Origin: Chara braunii
Taxonomy: Eukaryota; Streptophyta; Charophyceae; Charales; Characeae
DNA: 57,134 nucleotides
Reading direction: 5' to 3'
Assembly (NCBI GenBank): GCA_003427395.1
Contig: BFEA01000022.1
Span: 5,298,139 to 5,355,272 of the forward strand
The translations under genes and the position numbers were made by a program. The stretch's first letter is position 1, and every line of letters starts with the position of its first letter. A model generated the notes under the pieces. The model was not told the DNA's origin. It ran no database searches and worked only from the letters and a program-made list of their open reading frames with translations. This document shows positions 52,376 to 57,134 of this stretch, piece by piece.

Positions 52376-52573
52376 AGCCTAAAAGAAAGCTTGACCCTAT
52401 ACACCCCTCCCCGTTCCAAGGCCGTAAACTAGAAGAAAATCGAGAAAGGAGCAAGAAAAGACAAAATGGACCCTGACAAACTACCTACCTTATAACATCT
52501 CCTCCTCCTCTCCCGTCTATCCCTCAAAAACCCACTAACAAGAGATTGGTGCGCGATGAGGACATTGCGAATG

Positions 52574-52615
52574 AGTGGGGGGAATGTGTCGGGACAGGTG
52601 AGTCCCGAATAACTT
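52574..52615 (+). promoter_or_regulatory. Polypurine run followed by TGTCGGGAC and GGGAC hairpin
   Basis: GAGTGGGGGGAATG precedes TGTCGGGACAGG, and GGGAC pairs with GTCCC across AGGTGA. A TGTCGGG start would mirror the CCCGACA end of the LTR-like repeat at 42.92 kb. A similar GGCGGAATG followed by TGTCGGGGACC occurs at about 53140-53160. LTR edges are inferred only. Confidence 0.3.
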
Positions 52616-53148
52616 CCCATCACTTGAGAGACATAATATGGGCAAACTGAGCACAACAGAGAAATCTGGAGTGAGGAGACAGGAGAGAGAAAAAACAAAG
52701 GATTAGGTCACGGGAGGGAGTGATGCCCTGGGGTGAGAACCACAGGAGGAAAGAACTAGCGACGGCAAGCAAGTGAGCGCAAGAACAGGGCCAAATAAAA
52801 CATAGCATGAGGCCGGGAGGGCCGCTGGAATGCAATAAGACTAAGGCCAAAGGGCCCTTGAACCAGCAAATGCAGCACGACAGCGATAAAGGAATGAGGG
52901 AGTCGAGGGATGGGCGGCCCAGAGGCCGCGGGAAGCCAGAGAATGAAGGGCCAACATGGGAGCCACCTACGGGAGCCTCGGAGCGGAGCCCCACGACCAA
53001 AGAAATCGGCGCGCACAAGGCGCGAGGAAAAACAAGGGAGAGGGGTCGCTATGGGGCGACAAGACGCCCAAGGGGCGCGGGACACCTCGGGGAAAGGCAC
53101 CCAGGGCCACGTGGGACTAAGTAAAAATAATGGCATCAGGGGCGGAAT

Positions 53149-53245
53149 GTGTCGGGGACCGCCTACGGGGACTAAGTGCCGGGGATCGCAGGCGGGACTA
53201 AGTGTCGGGGACCACCAGCGGGACAAGTGCCGGGGACATGTGAAA
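53149..53245 (+). repeat. About 30-bp minisatellite (GTGCCGGGGA type), 4 copies
   Basis: GTGTCGGGGACC, GTGCCGGGGATC, GTGTCGGGGACC and GTGCCGGGGACA recur, separated by CAGGCGGGACTAA-type spacers. Confidence 0.85.
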
Positions 53246-54047
53246 GTCCCAAGAAGAAACGGCGACACTGCATGAGGGAAAATAATAAATGCAAGGTGCG
53301 CCGTCAAGATCGACATCTTGACGACCAAGAATATTAGCACCACCAAGCACTAGTGGTAACAAACGGGAAGACCAAAAGGAAAAGAAAAGGTAAAGAAACT
53401 TGAGGTGGGTGGCATGGGAGCAATCCGAAAAATCTCGGATCAGCCTCCCTCAAGAAAATGGAGAAAAAAAAGACCCCATGTGAAAAATAGCCCTCCGGGA
53501 GAAAATCGGAGTAGAAGGGGCCACTATGGGAGGAAAATAGGAGTGAAGGGAAGCTCGCATGAGCATGAGAAGGGCATTATTACAGTCCGAGATATAACGG
53601 ATTGCACTTCGGGCATAGGAAGGGCCAAAACTAAGAGGAAGAGGCTAGAAAAGGGCCTTAACGGCCACTGGACACTTGGCGTGCTAGAAAAAAAAAGAGA
53701 AAAGAAAAGAAAATGTGGGAGAATAAAACAAAAAGGGTGAGATGGAGTGAGTGAGTTGGCCGTTAGTAGGGACTGCCACAAATAGGGACTGGCAGGTCCC
53801 TACTGTCCAAGAAAAGAGGAAAATAAAAGAAAAGAAAAAGAAACGAAAAGAAAAGAAAAGAAAAGAGAAAAATGCCTCAACGGTAAAAAACGGCCACTTG
53901 GGGAGATTCGTCCGTGACCAGATTCATTCTGGAATATGGCGGTTACAAAGGACTTGGATTTCCTTCGATTTTTGCAGAGAAAATCAAAGAAAATCAAGGC
54001 CCCATGCAACCGGAATAAAATGGATTACATGCATGAGGAGAAACACA

Positions 54048-54371
54048 TGTTTTAGGTGCACCCAGAGCCAAAATCAAGTCCGGATGCACTTGGGAATTGA
54101 CCGTTTCTTTTTCTTTTGAGTAGGGGCTAGTTGTAGGGCATTGGGGCTGGGAAGTTGACCCCTATGGCAGTCCGAGTTGTAACGGACTGCATGGGGGAGT
54201 GAAAACAAATGTTTTGGGTGCATCCGGAGCCAATATTGAGCCCGGATGCACTTAGAAATTTAACGCTTTATTTTCTTTTAGCATGGGCCAAGTTGCGGGG
54301 TTGTGGGTGTAAAAAAATAGCCATGACTGCAGTCCGAGAAATTACGGACTGCATGGGGATGCCAAGGCTAA
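54048..54371 (+). repeat. 162-bp tandem duplication with two hairpins per unit
   Basis: Units begin TGTTTT(A/G)GGTGCA at 54048 and 54210. Each has a GTGCA...TGCAC stem near its start and a GCAGTCCG / CGGACTGC stem near its end. In the second unit GTGCATCCGG (54218-54227) pairs perfectly with CCGGATGCAC (54242-54251); in the first this stem has two mismatches. Confidence 0.8.
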
Positions 54372-54860
54372 GGGAAAATGGGCTATGGCACGCACGGAAG
54401 GCTAGAAAGGAGTGATTTCGGCATGGGTCAAACAAAGACGGTAAAATGGCAACCGTGAGATGAGATCTCACGACCGAGAAAAATCGGCACACATGAAGAA
54501 AATGATGGGACCACCAAGGGCAAGGGGCCCCAAAAATTAAAATGAGACACCATTCGGAATGTTGCCGGGGGCCAAGGGGGTCCAAATAATAAAAAACGAA
54601 AAATGGGACATGCGCTAGCGGGACCGCCGGCGGGACAAGAAAATGGAACTAGTATGGAGGAGAGTGGCGGAGACTTGGGATGTCCCAAGTGGACCATGAG
54701 CAAGCACAAGGAATATTTGTGCAAATAAACGGCACCGTCGAGATGAAGGATGTAGACGGTGGAAAATATTAGCACCACTAGTACAAGCACTAGTGGGGGC
54801 AAGTGAGAGAGCCATGGGGTGAAAAGAAAGCAAAATAATAGTGTTGGGAGGGATGGCCAA

Positions 54861-54882
54861 TAGTCCGAGATATCTCGGACTA
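54861..54882. repeat. 22-bp perfect palindrome
   Basis: The core AGTCCGAGATATCTCGGACT (54862-54881) is fully self-complementary, and T54861 / A54882 extend it by one more pair. It has no loop. It is the counterpart of the TCCGA..TCGGA stem at 53423 one repeat unit upstream. Confidence 0.9.
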
Positions 54883-56439
54883 GCTAGGCATGAGAAAATA
54901 AAGCCTCAAGAAGCCCAACATGAGAAAAAGGCTGCCCTTAGAAAATTGGAGCAAAAGGGGCTCAAAATTGGGCAAACGGGCGCAAAATGGAGCCCTCTAG
55001 GAGCATGGGGGTGCCATTGTTGGAATCCGAGATGTAACGGCCAAGTAACAACCATGAACCTGGCTTTGAATGAGGCCTTAGGGCCTAGAAAGAGGTGCAC
55101 AGCAGTTTGACACTTGTCACAACTGAAATAGAAGAAAAAGAAAGAAAAATGAGAGAAAAATGAGGGAGAATGAGACAAAAATGGAGAAAAGAGTGGAGGA
55201 GAGTGTGCCGGCCTATTGGGACCTGCACAGTAGGGACTGGCAGGTCCCAACTGTGACCTCATCCCTCCTAGAATAAAGGAGGGCAATCCGGAATGTAGAG
55301 ATATGGCCCTTGGGGCCATATCTCGATAAAATCTAAATTAAAAAGCAGAAAATGAGAGAAAATGCAAAAAGGAAGTGGCCGGTTTTCTTTTGGACCATGG
55401 ATCTGAGATCAGATCTCATGGTGGAGAGGAACTAGCCGTTTTTTGTGGGCCAGCTCAAAACGGCTAGCTCCGGAATGAGGTGGCAACCCAAAATGGAAAC
55501 AAAGAAAAGAGGGAAAATGACGAAACTATGCATTTGGTCCAAAAAGAGAGCCAGATGCACCAAAAATTGAAAAAGTGGACTTAGGGGCTGAAAATTGAAG
55601 CAAGGACTACTAGGGGGTAGCACGGATTATTGCTGGCCTTGGATCTCAGCCAAATCCAAGGCTGAAAATGTGCCGCCACATGGAAAAATTCTCCGGCCTA
55701 CCCAAGGGAGGCCGAAACTTGAAAAAAACAAGAAAAAGGCCTTATCTTTCAAGTATTGTTGCCCCTTGGGCATTAGGACCCAAGGGGGCAGCATTTGAGC
55801 AATGGAAAAGAGGCCGAAGTAGGCCAAGAGGCAGTCCGAGTTGGTACCAACCACTCAGACTGCATGTACTTGGCCAAAATGAGGCCTAGGTACCTCTAGA
55901 AGGGCCTAGTAGGGGAATTTTGCCTTGGGGGTACCTCGGTTCACCCCAAGGGACTTGGAGAGGCTCATGGGCTGGCCGGACTGCTGGTTTCAGCCTACAT
56001 AAGCTGAGGATGCAGTCCGCCACTCTCACATTTGCATGAGGAGTGCCCATGCTGCCCAAGTGAGCTCACAGGAGCACCTTTGCACTTGGAGTGAGGAGAG
56101 AGGAGCCCATGCTAGTAGGAGAGCTTAGAGGAGACTAGGAGGTAGCGGGAAAGACTCTAGAGGATAGTGATGGTGGGAGAGACACTTGGGAGGTAATCCG
56201 CCATATCCCCCCTAGGTGTAGGAGAGAAGGAAAGGCTAGAGGAGTCCCATTAGCCCTCTTAGAGGGGAGGACTCCATAACCATAGCTAAGGAAGCTTGCC
56301 ATAGCCTGGGAGAGAGTACGGAAGGAGAAGAGAGGGACTTGGAGAAGAAGGAAGCCACAGCCAAGAGGGGATTGTGCGAGGAGTGGAAACTTCATCAAGG
56401 AGACTCCATCATCAAGGAACCAACAAGGTGAGAGGAAGG

Positions 56440-56680
56440 AAGAGACTTCTTCATCTTCTTCTTCTTCTTCTTCTTCTTCTTCTTCTTCTTCTTCTTCTCT
56501 TTCCTCTTCTTCTTCTTCTTCTCCTTCTTCTTCTTCCTCACTCCCTCTTTCTTCTTTCTCTTCTTTCTTCCCCTTATCTTCACCTTCCTCCTCTTCACTT
56601 TCATTCTCTTTGTCTTCTTCCTCTTCTTCTCCATCTCCATCTCCCTCATCTCTCTCCCCTTCTCCTCCATCTTCTTTTAC
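56440..56680 (+). repeat. (CTT)n microsatellite and C/T-rich tract
   Basis: A (TTC/CTT)n array (about 56442-56545) continues as interrupted CTTCTT/CTCC sequence. Frames on both strands are Ser/Leu or Glu/Lys repeat peptides. Confidence 0.95.
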
Positions 56681-56699
56681 TTCCTTCCATGGGCTACTC

Positions 56700-57134
56700 A
56701 AACTCTCATCCTTCACTTACACACTAGGGGGTAGTACTCCGATTCTTTTCTAGATGATCCAGGATGCAATCTTGGTGATTTGGGCTGTCCAAACTTGTGT
56801 TTTTCACTCTCACACTAGTAGGTAGTATAGCGCTACACTCATGGATGCTTCTTGATGAAATCTTGGTGATTTGGGCTCTTCAAACTTGTGTTTTTCACTC
56901 TCACACTAGTAGGTAGTATAGCGCTACACTCATGGATGCTTCATGATACAATCTTGGTGATTTGGGCTCTTCAAACTTGTGTTTTTCACTCTCACACTAG
57001 TAGGTAGTATAGCGCTACACTCATGGATGCTCCTTGATGCAATCTTGGTGATTTGGGCTCTCCAAACTTGTGTTTTTCACTCTCACACTAGTAGGTAGTA
57101 TAGCGCTACATCCATGAATGATCCATGATACAAT
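56700..57134 (+). repeat. 91-bp satellite/minisatellite array, runs off the window
   Basis: The phrase GGTAGTATAGCGCTACA starts at 56821, 56912, 57003 and 57094, and a diverged version at 56730, an exact period of 91 bp. Each unit contains CTTGGTGATTTGGGCT, AACTTGTGTTTTTCACTC and ACTCATGGATG. At least 4.7 units are visible. Inner units are almost identical, the first is the most diverged, and the array is cut by the window end. Confidence 0.95.

Larger units (their letters stand above)
53270..56000 (+). repeat. Diverged direct repeat (about 1.45 kb) rich in hairpins
   Basis: Landmarks recur in order about 1440-1450 bp apart: AATATTAGCACCAC with CACTAGTG (53330 / 54767), a TCCGA..TCGGA stem (53423 / 54862), and a (T)GGGAC..GTCCC stem (53765 / 55216). 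Between them lie further hairpins: CAGTCCG..CGGATTG (53583-53604), GCAGTCCG..CGGACTGC (54167-54190 and 54329-54352), GTGAGAT..ATCTCAC (54455-54471), CTAGCCGTTTT..AAAACGGCTAG (about 55430-55465), TGAGATC..GATCTCA (about 55394-55408) and GCAGTC..GACTGC (55831-55863). No ORF is shared by the copies. It may be an LTR or UTR of a large retroelement. Confidence 0.6.

Noticed and set aside
51403-52419. 338-codon minus-strand frame
   Set aside because: It is made of translated minisatellite units (about 63 and 47 bp) plus low-complexity Ser/Phe/Leu sequence; openness comes from the repeat phase.
52756-53346. 196-codon minus-strand frame
   Set aside because: Pro/Leu/Ser-rich with competing frames on the + strand; no family resemblance.
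56135-56716. 193-codon Glu-rich minus-strand frame
   Set aside because: Translation of the (CTT)n array and C/T-rich flank.

Overview
The window looks like nuclear intergenic DNA of a large, repeat-rich eukaryotic genome. Streptophyte is my inference, and the charophyte Chara is my best guess. The reasons are the mobile elements present (plant-type LINEs with a CCHC ORF1, a Ty3/gypsy pol, PIF/Harbinger-type transposase and trihelix-like remains, tRNA-derived SINEs), abundant microsatellites, two N gaps, and a trihelix-like domain with a C-terminal motif I associate with expanded Chara proteins. No intact host gene, rRNA or functional tRNA gene could be supported. Any host exon here would have to be short and spliced.

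Layout: 0-0.84 kb is pyrimidine-rich. 0.84-4.72 kb is bounded by perfect 14-bp terminal inverted repeats (TIRs) with a TAA duplication. A SINE-like unit follows (4.72-5.11 kb), then a hairpin-rich repeat (5.85-6.3 kb) and microsatellite or minisatellite DNA (7-9.3 kb). 9.5-12.9 kb holds the 3' end of a PIF/Harbinger-type transposase (+) facing a trihelix/SANT-like ORF (-). 13.2-14.6 kb is the 3' part of a LINE (LINE-A). 14.7-17 kb is a locally duplicated block. 18.2-26.2 kb is a nearly full-length but decayed LINE (LINE-B) with ORF1 and endonuclease-RT ORF2. 26-34 kb is microsatellites, minisatellites, a gap and a non-autonomous element. 34.6-37.7 kb holds a foldback element, a SINE, nested MITEs and a miRNA-precursor-like hairpin. 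38.1-39.0 kb is a 424-bp tandem duplication. 39.4-42.9 kb holds LTR-like and SINE-like pieces and the second gap. 42.9-47.7 kb is a decayed Ty3/gypsy gag end-protease-RT-RNase H-integrase, followed by an uninterrupted 304-codon ORF (48.08-48.99 kb). 49-57 kb is a long non-coding tail with minisatellites, duplicated hairpin-rich units and a 91-bp tandem repeat that runs off the end.

How the parts relate: the LINE, gypsy and Harbinger remains are independent parasites, all damaged here. The LINE stop codons fall repeatedly where tryptophan is expected, which points to G-to-A decay. The most unusual signal is RNA- or DNA-structure-like: several repeat families keep their inverted-repeat stems while the bases change on both arms. 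This occurs at 4.05 and 42.9 kb, at 5.86-6.25 kb, and at 53.4-55.9 kb.
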